Source: an uncultured Clostridia bacterium
Lineage (GTDB): Bacteria; Bacillota; Clostridia; Christensenellales; UBA1242
DNA length: 41,629 nt
Reading direction: 5' to 3'
Assembly (NCBI GenBank): GCA_947627545.1
Contig: CANQWK010000011.1
Location: 1-41,629, forward strand
Shown here: piece by piece, positions 1 to 6,988 of the stretch
Layout: the number at the start of each line of letters is the position of its first letter
Numbering within the stretch: the stretch's first letter is position 1
Program-made: the position numbers and the translations under genes
Notes under the pieces: generated by a model
Seen by the model: only the letters and a program-made list of their open reading frames with translations
Databases searched by the model: none
What the model was told of the DNA's origin: nothing

Positions 1-77
1 GAAATGGCAGACGCACAGGACTTAAAATCCTGGGTCCGTAACAGGACGTGTCGGTTCGACCCCGACCACCGGCACCA
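1..77 (+). tRNA. tRNA-Leu(UAA), 5' end cut by the window edge
   Basis: The D-arm, anticodon arm, long variable arm and T-arm of a class II tRNA are visible. The anticodon stem is CAGGA/TCCTG at 16-20 and 28-32, with loop CTTAAAA and anticodon TAA at 23-25. The T-arm ends at 66, the acceptor 3' strand CACCGGC is 67-73, the discriminator is A74 and CCA (75-77) is encoded. The 5' acceptor strand and start of the D-arm lie outside the window. Confidence 0.95.
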
Positions 78-80
78 CAT

Positions 81-110
81 AAAATCCACCTGTTCTATGG
101 TGGTTTTTTT
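81..110 (+). terminator. Intrinsic terminator after tRNA-Leu
   Basis: CCACC pairs with GGTGG around the loop TGTTCTAT, followed by seven T. It ends the tRNA-Leu transcript. Confidence 0.8.
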
Positions 111-290
111 ATTTTAAAATACATATTTTTATTTAATTTATTCTTAGTTAAAAAATTTTTTATTTAAAAAAAGGTTTTTTCTATAAAAATTTTATATGAA
201 AATATCTCATTTAAATTTTTTTAAAAATGTCAATTTATGAACATTATCACTGATTTTGTTTAAATTTTTCATTGAATTTTTAATTGACTA

Positions 291-318
291 TTGACAATTT
301 AGCCGTTTTATGTATAAT
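291..318 (+). promoter_or_regulatory. SigA promoter giving a leaderless mRNA
   Basis: TTGACA (291-296), 16-nt spacer, TATAAT (313-318). Only eight nucleotides separate the -10 from the ATG at 327, so the expected +1 (about 325) is within 2 nt of the start codon. There is no Shine-Dalgarno. Confidence 0.75.
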
Positions 319-326
319 ATAATAAT

Positions 327-983
327 ATGGAAAATTTAGTTTTAGATATTTGGGCAATTCAAAATAATCCATCAGAGATTTATGCAGCACTTCAAAATAT
401 TAAAAGTGATGTGTTAATTTATAAAAATGTAATGTGCAAATTTAAAATTGCCGGCAGGAATGTTAAATCATTAAAATATAATGATATAATTTACAGCAAA
501 GATAGTGATGTAGTTATTTTTTTATTGCATAGTAACAAAAAGATTTTAGAACAAGCTGAAGCATATTTTGAACAGAACAATATTGATTATAATATTGTTG
601 AATTTATGGACACAGAAAGCAAGAAAAACAAGCAAAATGAAACTGAAAATTTGCCTGAATTTTGGTTTGCTAGAGATGTTTATGTTTTAGAAGATGCGGT
701 TAAAGAATCTGTTTCTATGGGCAATTCTAATTGTCAATTCTACCCTAACATTCAAAGTCTTATTAGATTTAAGCATCCTACTATTAAAGCAGACGCATCA
801 ATGGGAAGTGAAGATTTGTTTGGTGTTAACTTTTTAGGTTTAATTAAATTTGAAGATAAAATTATTTTGCCAACCTACGCAGAAAACGAAAATAACATTA
901 CATTAACTGACATTTTAAATATATTGAAAAAATATGAAGTTTCTTTTGAGGTTGACGAAGAAGAGACTCTTTCTTTAAATTAA
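327..983 (+). CDS. Hypothetical protein, 218 aa
   Basis: I do not recognise the family. The protein is soluble, with no signal peptide or membrane segment, and has a hydrophobic N-terminal half (residues 1-95) with alternating strand/helix character. A Lys/Asn/Glu-rich linker (about 97-108) is followed by a second compact half starting PEFWFARDVYVLED and an acidic C-terminal tail. The start is fixed by the perfect -10 eight nucleotides upstream; nothing SD-like precedes the ATG, so the mRNA is probably leaderless. It stands alone between tRNA genes and no obvious terminator follows. AT-rich codon use matches the neighbours. Confidence 0.75.
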   Translation: MENLVLDIWAIQNNPSEIYAALQNIKSDVLIYKNVMCKFKIAGRNVKSLKYNDIIYSKDSDVVIFLLHSNKKILEQAEAYFEQNNIDYNIVEFMDTESKKNKQNETENLPEFWFARDVYVLEDAVKESVSMGNSNCQFYPNIQSLIRFKHPTIKADASMGSEDLFGVNFLGLIKFEDKIILPTYAENENNITLTDILNILKKYEVSFEVDEEETLSLN

Positions 984-1017
984 TTTTAATTTATTTGAAA
1001 AAATTTGTTAATTTTTC

Positions 1018-1046
1018 TTGACAATATTTTTTGATTGTGATATATT
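1018..1046 (+). promoter_or_regulatory. Promoter for tRNA-Val (and perhaps tRNA-Gly)
   Basis: TTGACA (1018-1023), 17-nt spacer, TATATT (1041-1046). Expected +1 is near 1053, about 11 nt before the mature tRNA-Val 5' end at 1064. Confidence 0.8.
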
Positions 1047-1063
1047 AGTATTGCAATCTGTAT

Positions 1064-1139
1064 GGGAGATTAGCGCAGTTGGTAGAGTACCTGCCTTACA
1101 AGCAGAGGGTCACAGGTTCGAGTCCTGTATCTCCCACCA
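1064..1139 (+). tRNA. tRNA-Val(UAC)
   Basis: Complete 76-nt cloverleaf: acceptor GGGAGAT/ATCTCCC, anticodon stem CTGC/GCAG, loop CTTACAA with anticodon TAC, T-arm with GGTTCGAGTCC, discriminator A1136 and encoded CCA (1137-1139). Confidence 0.97.
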
Positions 1140-1185
1140 CCTTTGATTTTTTAATTAATAACTAATTAAAAAATGTAAAGTTAAA

Positions 1186-1249
1186 GCAAACGAGCAAAAG
1201 GCTTATGTTTGCAAATGAAATGCTGCAAACTAGCAAGAGCGAGATTTGC
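1186..1249. repeat. Two nested inverted repeats between tRNA-Val and tRNA-Gly
   Basis: GCAAAC (1186-1191) pairs with GTTTGC (1207-1212), and GCAAAT (1211-1216) pairs with ATTTGC (1244-1249). The spacer is richer in GC than other intergenic DNA here. No poly-T follows, so it is not a terminator. It may be a spacer structure in a Val-Gly co-transcript or an intergenic repeat. Confidence 0.4.
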
Positions 1250-1254
1250 GACGT

Positions 1255-1329
1255 GCGGGAGTGGCTTAGTGGTATAGCGTTGCCTTGCCAAGGCAAAGGT
1301 CGCGGGTTCGATCCCCGTCTTCCGCTCCA
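1255..1329 (+). tRNA. tRNA-Gly(GCC)
   Basis: Complete cloverleaf: acceptor GCGGGAG/CTTCCGC, anticodon stem TTGCC/GGCAA, loop TTGCCAA with anticodon GCC, T-arm GGGTTCGATCCCC, discriminator T1326 and encoded CCA (1327-1329). Confidence 0.97.
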
Positions 1330-1333
1330 CCTT

Positions 1334-1357
1334 AACACCTTTTAAGGTGTTTTTTTA
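1334..1357 (+). terminator. Intrinsic terminator after tRNA-Gly
   Basis: Perfect 8-bp stem AACACCTT/AAGGTGTT with a TT loop and a poly-T tail. Confidence 0.9.
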
Positions 1358-1380
1358 TATTTTAACATTAATAAATTAGT

Positions 1381-1409
1381 TTGACATATTATTATAAATC
1401 TGCCATAAT
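1381..1409 (+). promoter_or_regulatory. Promoter of the GNAT gene
   Basis: TTGACA (1381-1386), 17-nt spacer, CATAAT (1404-1409). Expected +1 near 1416 leaves a leader of only about 11 nt, with a weak GTGAG before the ATG at 1427. Confidence 0.7.
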
Positions 1410-1426
1410 ATTACTGTGAGATTTAT

Positions 1427-1993
1427 ATGTTTGAGAATGTAAAAGTGATTGAAATAAATGGCAACAATTTAAATTTACAAAAAAATAAAATGTTTATATC
1501 ATTTTATTCTGCAGCTATTGCTGAATATGTTAAAATATTTAAGAAAAAAGGTATTAATCAGTGGCAAAATAATTATGTTGAAAGGAATAATCCTGATAAT
1601 ATTAGAGATGAGTTATCAAAAGATACTGCCAAATGCCTTATAGTTTTTCTTGAACATGAAAACTTTATTGGTGCTTTAAAGTTAAGCGATACCGAAAATC
1701 AAGGCTTTTGGCATAATTTAAAATTTGAAAAAAATAACATTAAATATATAACAGGCTTAGTTACTGAACCAAAATTAAAAGGTAATGGTGTTGGTTGTGC
1801 AATTATGCAAGCATTAGGAAAATATGCAACAAAAAAAAGAATAAAAAAACTAAGATTAGATTGTAGAAGTGAAAATGACTTTTTATATAATTACTATACT
1901 AAACATGGATTTAAAATTATAGGTAAAGGTTATAAATCATCAACTAATTATAAATATACATTATTTGAGGCTTCACCTAAAGATATTAATTAA
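1427..1993 (+). CDS. GNAT-family N-acetyltransferase
   Basis: 188-aa protein with the Gcn5-related acetyltransferase core in its C-terminal half. The strand TGLVTEP (about 110-116) leads into the acetyl-CoA pyrophosphate loop LKGNGVG (118-124), a version of Q/R-x-x-G-x-G/A, then helix alpha-3. LRLDCRSENDFLYNYYTKHGFK is the usual motif B region, with the Tyr/His-Gly-Phe ending typical of the fold. Family knowledge predicts transfer of an acetyl group from acetyl-CoA to an amine; the substrate cannot be told. Monocistronic, with its own promoter and terminator. Confidence 0.85.
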   Translation: MFENVKVIEINGNNLNLQKNKMFISFYSAAIAEYVKIFKKKGINQWQNNYVERNNPDNIRDELSKDTAKCLIVFLEHENFIGALKLSDTENQGFWHNLKFEKNNIKYITGLVTEPKLKGNGVGCAIMQALGKYATKKRIKKLRLDCRSENDFLYNYYTKHGFKIIGKGYKSSTNYKYTLFEASPKDIN

Positions 1994-2009
1994 AATAATT
2001 GAAATATTG

Positions 2010-2041
2010 AAAAAACTTGTCAAAAAGACAAGTTTTTATTT
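2010..2041. terminator. Bidirectional terminator between convergent genes
   Basis: AAAACTTGTC and GACAAGTTTT form a 10-bp stem around an AAAAA loop, flanked by A-run and T-run. It serves the GNAT gene (+) and the Cys-rich peptide gene (-), whose stop codon it overlaps. Confidence 0.85.
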
Positions 2042-2317
2042 TGCGCATTTGCAGTTGTTTGAAATTTTAGAATTAGATTTACCGCTGCATGCTTTTGATG
2101 AAGAACTCATTTTACCGCTGCATGCTTTTGATGAATTGCTGCAAGAATTTTTTGCAACTTTACTTGAAACCGCCTTAACAGTTTTAGAAGTGGATTTCGC
2201 CCCACAATTACTAGTTGAAGAACTTAATTTTGCGCCGCAAGATTTTGTTCCGCATGAATTTTGCACATCGCTAGGTGTTGAGCTTACCGCCATTTCTTTT
2301 TTCTTTCTACCAAACAT
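2036..2317 (-). CDS. Cys/Ser/Lys-rich small repeat protein, 93 aa
   Basis: Almost half of the residues are Ser, Lys or Cys, with eight Cys in short modules (SCGTK, SCGAK, NCGAK, KACSGK twice, NCKCAK). There is no signal peptide or membrane helix. A strong SD (AAGGAG) lies 6 nt before the ATG, and a shared terminator follows, so it is a real expressed gene. KACSGK occurs twice at an 11-residue period, encoded by a 25-bp direct repeat. The composition suggests metal or nucleic-acid binding, or a precursor peptide, but no maturase is nearby and I do not recognise the family. Confidence 0.75.
   Translation of the reverse strand: MFGRKKKEMAVSSTPSDVQNSCGTKSCGAKLSSSTSNCGAKSTSKTVKAVSSKVAKNSCSNSSKACSGKMSSSSKACSGKSNSKISNNCKCAK
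2078..2135. repeat. 25-bp direct repeat, 33-bp period, inside the Cys-rich gene
   Basis: Identical copies at 2078-2102 and 2111-2135. The period is 33 bp, so the duplication is in frame and adds one 11-residue module. Confidence 0.9.
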
Positions 2318-2445
2318 AATTTCTCCTTTTATGTAGGCTTTCCTACACCCTTATTATGCCCTTTTAATGCAATAAAATACATTTTTCGTCAAATAAAATC
2401 AAATTTAATAATAAGAATATTAATTTAAGGTTTAATAAAAAAAAT

Positions 2446-2476
2446 AAAAAAATCCCAAAAATAGAGGGATTTTTTA
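2446..2476 (-). terminator. Terminator of the YloV operon
   Basis: On the minus strand AAAAAATCCC and GGGATTTTTT pair around a short loop and run into a T tract, about 50 nt after the yloV stop. Confidence 0.85.
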
Positions 2477-2524
2477 GTTTATAATTGTAAAAAACACGTT
2501 AATTTTGCAATTTTTTAAAAATTT

Positions 2525-4159
2525 TTACTCAACAGATACTATGTAATAATACACAGGTTGTCCGCCAAAAACCATAGATATATCAACATCTGGGAAACAT
2601 TCTTCTAATTTTGTTTGCAAATTATTTGCATCTTCTTCTGTTACGCCTTCTCCATAAAACAATGTTAAGTTGCTAGCATCAGGAGTCATAATCTTTTTAA
2701 CTAAATCAATAGTTGTTTCTCCAACTTCTTGACCTGTTGTTAAAACAGTATGTCCATCAAGACCCATAATATCGCCTACTTTAACATTAATTCCGTCAAC
2801 ATTTGTTGTTCTAACTGCATAAGTTACAGAACCTGATTTTACATTTGCAATAACATCCATCATGTTTGCCTTGTTTTCTTCTATTGATGAGTTTGCGTCA
2901 AAGGCTAATACAGCACTTACGCCTTCTGGTATGCTTGTGGTTGGAATTACAATAAGGTTTTTATCGGTTATGTCATTAGCTTGCATAGCTGACATAATTA
3001 TATTTTTATTGTTAGGGAATACAAAAATGTTTTTAGCATTCACGCTATCTGCCGCAGTGGCGATATCATTTGCACTAGGGTTCATAGTCTGTCCGCCACT
3101 AATAACATAGTCAACATCAATATCTTTAAACACATTGTTAAGACCTTTACCAGCCGCAACAACTATCATACCGAACTCTTTGGCAGGTGTTTTTTCTTGT
3201 TGTTTGCGAAGTTGACGATTTTGTTCTAGCATGTTTTCAATTTTTACGCCGTTAAGTTCGCCTAATTGAAGTGCATAGCCTAATGCCTTATTTGGCTCGT
3301 TTGTATGCACATGAACTTTAATAAGTTGCAAATCTCCTATACAAAGTACACAATCTCCAATTTCCATTAGTCGAGAACGAAGTTTGTTAATGTCTGCATC
3401 GGTAGTTTTTTCATAAATATTAATAACAAAAAATTCGGTGCAATAAGCATATTTAATGTCAGCCAAAGATTGATAATTTACGTGTAAATCCTCACTTGTA
3501 ACGTCTTTTTCTACATTATTTACAAAGTTTACCTCAGTTAATTCACCTGTTAATGCCTTATAAAAACCGCTAAAAATGTAAATTAGACCACGTCCGCCAG
3601 CATCAACTACTCCAGCCTTTTTCAAAACAGGCAACATATCTGGTGTCATTTGCAAAGTGGTTTCGCCATGATTGATGATATCATTAAAAAACTCTTCAAA
3701 AGACTTGCAAGATTTACTCGCTTGTTTTGCCCTTTCTGCCATTGCTTTTATAATGGTTAGAATTGTGCCTTCTTTTGGCACTGTAACTGCCTTATACGCC
3801 ATTTCTGCACCTGTTTGAATGGCTTTGGCAAAATCTTTAATTAAAATGCCATTTTCCTTAGCCATTAAACCCGAGCAAATGCCTTTAATAATTTGCGAGG
3901 TTATAACACCGCTATTACCTCTTGCACCTTTTAATGCTCCTCGATTAAATGCTACGCAAATAGATTCCACTGTGTTGGAATCGCAAGCATTCATTTCACT
4001 AACCGCACTTTTTAATGTTAGGCTCATGTTTGTGCCTGTATCTCCATCTGGAACAGGAAACACATTAAGTGCATCTATATCTTTTTTATTCTCTTCCACT
4101 AACGAAAAGGCACTTGAAAACATTTTCCTTAGTGTAGAGCCATCTATTGTTTTAGACAT
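2525..4159 (-). CDS. DAK2-domain fatty-acid-kinase-like protein (YloV/FakA family)
   Basis: The N-terminal DhaL (DAK2) nucleotide-binding domain carries NVFPVPDGDTGTNM at residues 32-45, where the Asp residues hold Mg-ATP. It is followed by the linker and C-terminal DegV-like portion usual for YloV/FakA, 544 aa in all. In Staphylococcus, FakA with a FakB lipid carrier phosphorylates exogenous fatty acids; that role is inferred here. I chose the ATG at 4159 because it has TAGGAG 10 nt upstream and gives the normal MSKTIDG start. A reading frame open to 4186 would overlap the preceding gene. It lies 13 nt after the Asp23-like gene, the same order as B. subtilis rpmB-yloU-yloV. Confidence 0.9.
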   Translation of the reverse strand: MSKTIDGSTLRKMFSSAFSLVEENKKDIDALNVFPVPDGDTGTNMSLTLKSAVSEMNACDSNTVESICVAFNRGALKGARGNSGVITSQIIKGICSGLMAKENGILIKDFAKAIQTGAEMAYKAVTVPKEGTILTIIKAMAERAKQASKSCKSFEEFFNDIINHGETTLQMTPDMLPVLKKAGVVDAGGRGLIYIFSGFYKALTGELTEVNFVNNVEKDVTSEDLHVNYQSLADIKYAYCTEFFVINIYEKTTDADINKLRSRLMEIGDCVLCIGDLQLIKVHVHTNEPNKALGYALQLGELNGVKIENMLEQNRQLRKQQEKTPAKEFGMIVVAAGKGLNNVFKDIDVDYVISGGQTMNPSANDIATAADSVNAKNIFVFPNNKNIIMSAMQANDITDKNLIVIPTTSIPEGVSAVLAFDANSSIEENKANMMDVIANVKSGSVTYAVRTTNVDGINVKVGDIMGLDGHTVLTTGQEVGETTIDLVKKIMTPDASNLTLFYGEGVTEEDANNLQTKLEECFPDVDISMVFGGQPVYYYIVSVE

Positions 4160-4172
4160 AATTATTAAACTC

Positions 4173-4520
4173 CTATACTCTAACATCTACGATATGAACA
4201 GCAACCGATTTAACCATCATACCAGAAAAGCGCTCAACTGAATATTTAACGCTTTGCCTAATAGACTCTGAAACGGCAGATGCGGAAACACCGCAATGTT
4301 TCATAATTACGTAAACGTCTATTTTCATAATATCATTTTCTAAATTTGTGATAACAACGCCCTTGTGATTAATTGTTAAAGCGTTGCCTTTAAAGAAACT
4401 GCGTTGAGAAACCAAACCAACCACACCCACACATTCCATAACAGAAACAGCGGCAACTTTTGCAATTGCCTTTTTGCTAATTGAAATTTTTCCAAATGAG
4501 TTAAAAGTGGCTAATTTCAT
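4173..4520 (-). CDS. Asp23/Gls24 family protein (YloU-like)
   Basis: 115-aa protein of the Asp23/Gls24 family: G.I.IS...I..VA......GVVG.V near the start, a central V.I.....IMKIDVYVIMKHG-like stretch, and a C-terminal SV...VER..GM.V..V.VHI.DVRV. Members are small alkaline-shock or cell-envelope-associated proteins. GGAG lies 8 nt before the start. It forms an operon with YloV and is divergent from rpmB, an arrangement conserved across Bacillota. Confidence 0.9.
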   Translation of the reverse strand: MKLATFNSFGKISISKKAIAKVAAVSVMECVGVVGLVSQRSFFKGNALTINHKGVVITNLENDIMKIDVYVIMKHCGVSASAVSESIRQSVKYSVERFSGMMVKSVAVHIVDVRV

Positions 4521-4593
4521 TACAATCTCCGACCTTATTATAGAACATTATAAAAAAATAATCAACAATTTTTGCATAATTTTTGAAAAATAC

Positions 4594-4622
4594 TTGATTT
4601 TTGTGTTTTGATATGTTATTAT
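4594..4622 (+). promoter_or_regulatory. rpmB promoter
   Basis: TTGATT (4594-4599), 17-nt spacer, TATTAT (4617-4622). Leader of about 34 nt containing AGGAGG. Confidence 0.75.
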
Positions 4623-4662
4623 ATGCAAGTATTAATTGAAATAATCTATATAGGAGGAGAAA

Positions 4663-4848
4663 ATGAAAGTTTGTGCAGTATGCGGAAAAGGTCGCACTTC
4701 TGGAAATAATGTAAGCCACAGTATGCGCCACACAAAAAGAACTTTTGATGCAAATATACAAAAAGTTGATGTTGAAATTGATGGCAAAAAAGGTAAAAAG
4801 AATGTATGTGCTAAATGCTTAAAAACAATGAAGAAAGAGAGCAAATAA
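4663..4848 (+). CDS. rpmB: 50S ribosomal protein bL28
   Basis: 61 aa, the normal length. It starts MKVCAVCGKGRTSGNNVSHS, with the CxxC and RT.GNNVSHS signature and a second CxxC (CAKC) near the C-terminus, so this is the zinc-ribbon (C+) form of L28. Preceded by AGGAGG at good spacing and followed by a terminator that begins in the last codons. Divergent from the yloU-yloV pair. Confidence 0.97.
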   Translation: MKVCAVCGKGRTSGNNVSHSMRHTKRTFDANIQKVDVEIDGKKGKKNVCAKCLKTMKKESK

Positions 4849-4864
4849 TTGTTCTCTTTTTTTA
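4837..4864 (+). terminator. rpmB terminator
   Basis: GAGAGCAA/TTGTTCTC (one G-T pair) with a short loop and a T7 tail; it overlaps the stop codon. Confidence 0.85.
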
Positions 4865-4899
4865 TTTAAATTAAAAATTATAATTTTACAATTGCATTG

Positions 4900-6441
4900 C
4901 TATAAATTGTTTAATTCAGTGGCGTGAAGTCCGTTTTTATCTAACTTATATGCAACATTGCATACATTTTTTATAAATTTCCTATCATGAGAAACTGTTA
5001 TTATTGCCCCTTTATATAAATTTAACAAATTTCTAATTACAGGGTTTGACAATGGGCTTAAATTTCTAGTTGGTTCATCTAAAACAAGCACATTACTCTT
5101 TTCTTCTATTAATTTTAACAATAGCAATTTTGCCTTTTGACCTTCGCTTAAATTTGCTATTTTGTGGGACATTTCTTCATTTGTAAATTTTAAACTTCCT
5201 AAAAGGGTTTGAGGGTTAATTTTGTCATTAGCCAACTCTAATTCCTCAATTGGAGTATTGTTATAATTTAAGGTTTCGGCATAGTTTTGAGAAAAATAAC
5301 CAACCTTTAAACCAGTTGTTGCTTGCAAAACTGGTAAAATTGTTTTTAAAAAAGTAGTTTTGCCACAACCATTTTGTCCAATAATTGCTATTTTTTGCGG
5401 ACCTTTTATTAATAAATTAATGTTATGTGATAAAACTTTATTTGAAATTGCTAATTCTTCGATATTTACATTTAATAAAACCTTTTGGCTAGGAAAGGTT
5501 ATTTTATCATCAACTAGCAATTTTATGCTTTCTTCAACATCTGGAATTTCTGTAATTTCTTTTCTTTCTCGCTCATACCTTTTTTCTTGTGATTTTACCG
5601 CTTTCATTTTCTTTTTCAACAAAAATCCGCCATGTGGGTCCCGCCTTGAAATTGAATTTAATTGAGAATTCACTTTGTTATAAATATTTTGCAATTTTTC
5701 CATTCTTTTTTCGTCTTCAGTGCGTTCAAATATGGCAATTTGAGTTTGCTTTTCTATGTTTTTTTGCCTTGTTTGAATATAATCTTTATAATTACCCTTA
5801 AAAAGAGTGTGTTTTGGCTTTGTTTTCTTAATTAATTGCTCTAAATGTAAAATAACATTTGAACAATTTTCAAGCAATGTTTCATCGTGAGAAATGAATA
5901 TAATTGGATTAGAATATTCATTAATAAAATTTTCTAGCCATTGCAACATCTCTATATCTAAATCATTTGTAGGTTCATCTAACAATAAAATTGTTGGTTG
6001 CTGCAACAAAATTTTTAATAATTGAATTTTTACTTGTTCGCCACCTGACAAATTTTTTATTTTTATGTCGGTTTCTAATATTTTTGGGTTTAGGTTAAAT
6101 TTGGCTAAATAAACTTTTAGAAAATTGTTTGATATAACACTATAATTAACTTGATTTAAATTTGTATGAGTTAAATAATCAAACACAGTAAAATTCTGCC
6201 AAACATTAGAAATTTTTTGTTCTAAATAACCTAATTTTTGATTTGTTTTAATTTCTCCGTTAACTATGCAATAATCTTTAATTAAAGTTAAATCATATAT
6301 TGCCTTTAATAAAGTTGATTTTCCGTTGCCCTCTTCTCCAATTATTGCAAGTTTATCTCCCTTATTTAGCTCGAAAGATAAGTTATCAATTAATTTTCTG
6401 CCTTTTAATGTTTCTATACTTAATTTATTTACACTTAACAT
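4900..6441 (-). CDS. ABC-F ATPase, antibiotic-resistance type ribosome protection protein
   Basis: 513 aa with two ABC ATPase domains and no membrane segment. Domain 1: Walker A GEEGNGKST (35-43), signature LSGGEQ (131-136), Walker B ILLLDEPTND (151-160). The inter-domain linker (about 215-305) has SRRDPHGGFLLKKKMKAVKS, a sequence style typical of resistance ABC-F proteins. Domain 2: Walker A GQNGCGKTT (355-363), signature LSEGQK, and LDEPTRNLSPLS, where the usual Asn-Asp-Leu after DEPT is changed. These proteins bind the ribosomal E site and displace peptidyl-transferase-centre drugs. AGGAGG precedes the ATG closely. The leader with a uORF and terminator supports drug-induced expression. Which drug is unknown. 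Confidence 0.85.
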   Translation of the reverse strand: MLSVNKLSIETLKGRKLIDNLSFELNKGDKLAIIGEEGNGKSTLLKAIYDLTLIKDYCIVNGEIKTNQKLGYLEQKISNVWQNFTVFDYLTHTNLNQVNYSVISNNFLKVYLAKFNLNPKILETDIKIKNLSGGEQVKIQLLKILLQQPTILLLDEPTNDLDIEMLQWLENFINEYSNPIIFISHDETLLENCSNVILHLEQLIKKTKPKHTLFKGNYKDYIQTRQKNIEKQTQIAIFERTEDEKRMEKLQNIYNKVNSQLNSISRRDPHGGFLLKKKMKAVKSQEKRYERERKEITEIPDVEESIKLLVDDKITFPSQKVLLNVNIEELAISNKVLSHNINLLIKGPQKIAIIGQNGCGKTTFLKTILPVLQATTGLKVGYFSQNYAETLNYNNTPIEELELANDKINPQTLLGSLKFTNEEMSHKIANLSEGQKAKLLLLKLIEEKSNVLVLDEPTRNLSPLSNPVIRNLLNLYKGAIITVSHDRKFIKNVCNVAYKLDKNGLHATELNNL

Positions 6442-6475
6442 ACAACCTCCTATTGGGGCAGTTGCATATAGATAT

Positions 6476-6528
6476 AAAAAAACAACTACCCTTTTTTTTA
6501 TAATTAAATTAAAAGGATAATTGTTGTT
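6476..6528 (-). terminator. Attenuator terminator before the ABC-F gene
   Basis: On the minus strand, arm one (6511-6528) reads AACAAC-AAT-TATCCTTTT and arm two (6481-6495) AAAAGGGTA-GTTGTT. They form 15 bp with one G-U and a three-base bulge, followed by T7. Arm one contains the same AACAACAATTATCC that can instead pair with an upstream segment (6665-6677), so this is a conditional terminator. Confidence 0.8.
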
Positions 6529-6557
6529 AAAACAATAATAAGCTGTATAAATTTTTA

Positions 6558-6685
6558 TTTATTATTAACAAACAACAATTAAAAGTTAATTGTTGTTAAT
6601 TTTGTTTATTATTAACAAACAACAATTAAAAGTTAATTGTTGTTAATTTTGTTTATTATTAACAAACAACAATTATCATTTGTTT
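6558..6685 (-). repeat. Triplicated 47-bp hairpin unit in the ABC-F leader
   Basis: Units begin at 6558, 6605 and 6652 (47-bp period); the first two are identical and the third diverges after about 24 bp. In the RNA they lay down alternating segments, three U-type (UAAUUGUUGUU) and two A-type (AACAACAAUUAA). The A3 segment (6515-6528) follows at the terminator. Every U segment can pair with every A segment by 11 bp or more. This is an array of interchangeable hairpins, not a CRISPR. Confidence 0.85.
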
Positions 6686-6696
6686 AAAATGCTCAT
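6676..6696 (-). CDS. Leader peptide MSILNK (uORF of the ABC-F attenuator)
   Basis: ATG AGC ATT TTA AAC AAA TGA, preceded by a near-perfect SD (AGGAGGA, 6704-6710) 7 nt upstream. The stop codon overlaps the first pairing segment (6665-6677), so a ribosome finishing the uORF would cover it while one stalled early would leave it free. This matches the known logic of uORF-controlled resistance ABC-F and erm genes. The role is inferred; the reading frame, SD and placement are seen. Confidence 0.75.
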   Translation of the reverse strand: MSILNK

Positions 6697-6716
6697 TTTT
6701 GTTTCCTCCTATTATT

Positions 6717-6745
6717 AAGTTATCATAAAAATTTCAATTTGTCAA
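6717..6745 (-). promoter_or_regulatory. Promoter of the ABC-F leader
   Basis: Minus-strand TTGACA (6740-6745), 17-nt spacer, TAACTT (6717-6722). Expected +1 is near 6710, exactly at the start of the uORF SD. Confidence 0.7.
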
Positions 6746-6867
6746 CATTTTGGTGTAAATTTTAAAATTATTATTGCAAATTGATTTTAAATTACTTTTT
6801 AAAATTGTTAACTTTTATTTTGTTGTTTTTAATTAACCAAAAATAACAACTAAGCATAGTATAAAGT

Positions 6868-6957
6868 ATGAAAATATATTGTTGGAAAGCACCAAAAATT
6901 TTAAGACCTATAATTAAGTTTTTGTTTGGCAAAAACATCTTTTACATAGGCAAATAA
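6868..6957 (+). CDS. spoVM: Stage V sporulation protein SpoVM, 29 aa
   Basis: The 29-residue ORF starts MKIYCWKAPKILRPIIKFLF and continues GKN. It aligns without gaps to SpoVM: Met-Lys at 1-2, Tyr4, Lys7, Pro9-Lys10, Leu12, Ile15 and Gly21 match B. subtilis SpoVM, and APK-L-P---FG matches the clostridial form. SpoVM is an amphipathic helix that recognises the curved outer forespore membrane and anchors SpoIVA for coat and cortex assembly. Pro9, needed for correct localisation, is kept. There is no SD; CATAGTATA (6855-6863) fits a SigE/SigK -10 and would put the start of the RNA at the ATG. In B. subtilis spoVM is next to rpmB, as it is nearby here. The tail after Gly21 is less typical. Confidence 0.7.
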   Translation: MKIYCWKAPKILRPIIKFLFGKNIFYIGK

Positions 6958-6965
6958 TCATTTTA

Positions 6966-6988
6966 AAAGAAAAGTGCCTGTTGGCACT
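6966..6988 (-). terminator. dnaJ terminator
   Basis: AGTGCC/GGCACT (6973-6978, 6983-6988), loop of four, then TTTTCTT on the minus strand. The stem overlaps the dnaJ stop codon. Confidence 0.85.

Noticed and set aside
1965..2336. 123-codon plus-strand open frame
   Set aside because: Mirror of the Cys-rich gene; no SD, begins inside the GNAT gene, and crosses a terminator.
4501..4844. Open frames antisense to rpmB and its promoter
   Set aside because: They cross the rpmB promoter and ribosomal protein gene and have no protein family features.
6558..6685. Regular 47-bp repeats as a CRISPR array
   Set aside because: Whole units including the 'spacers' are identical; they are tandem copies of a hairpin inside a leader.
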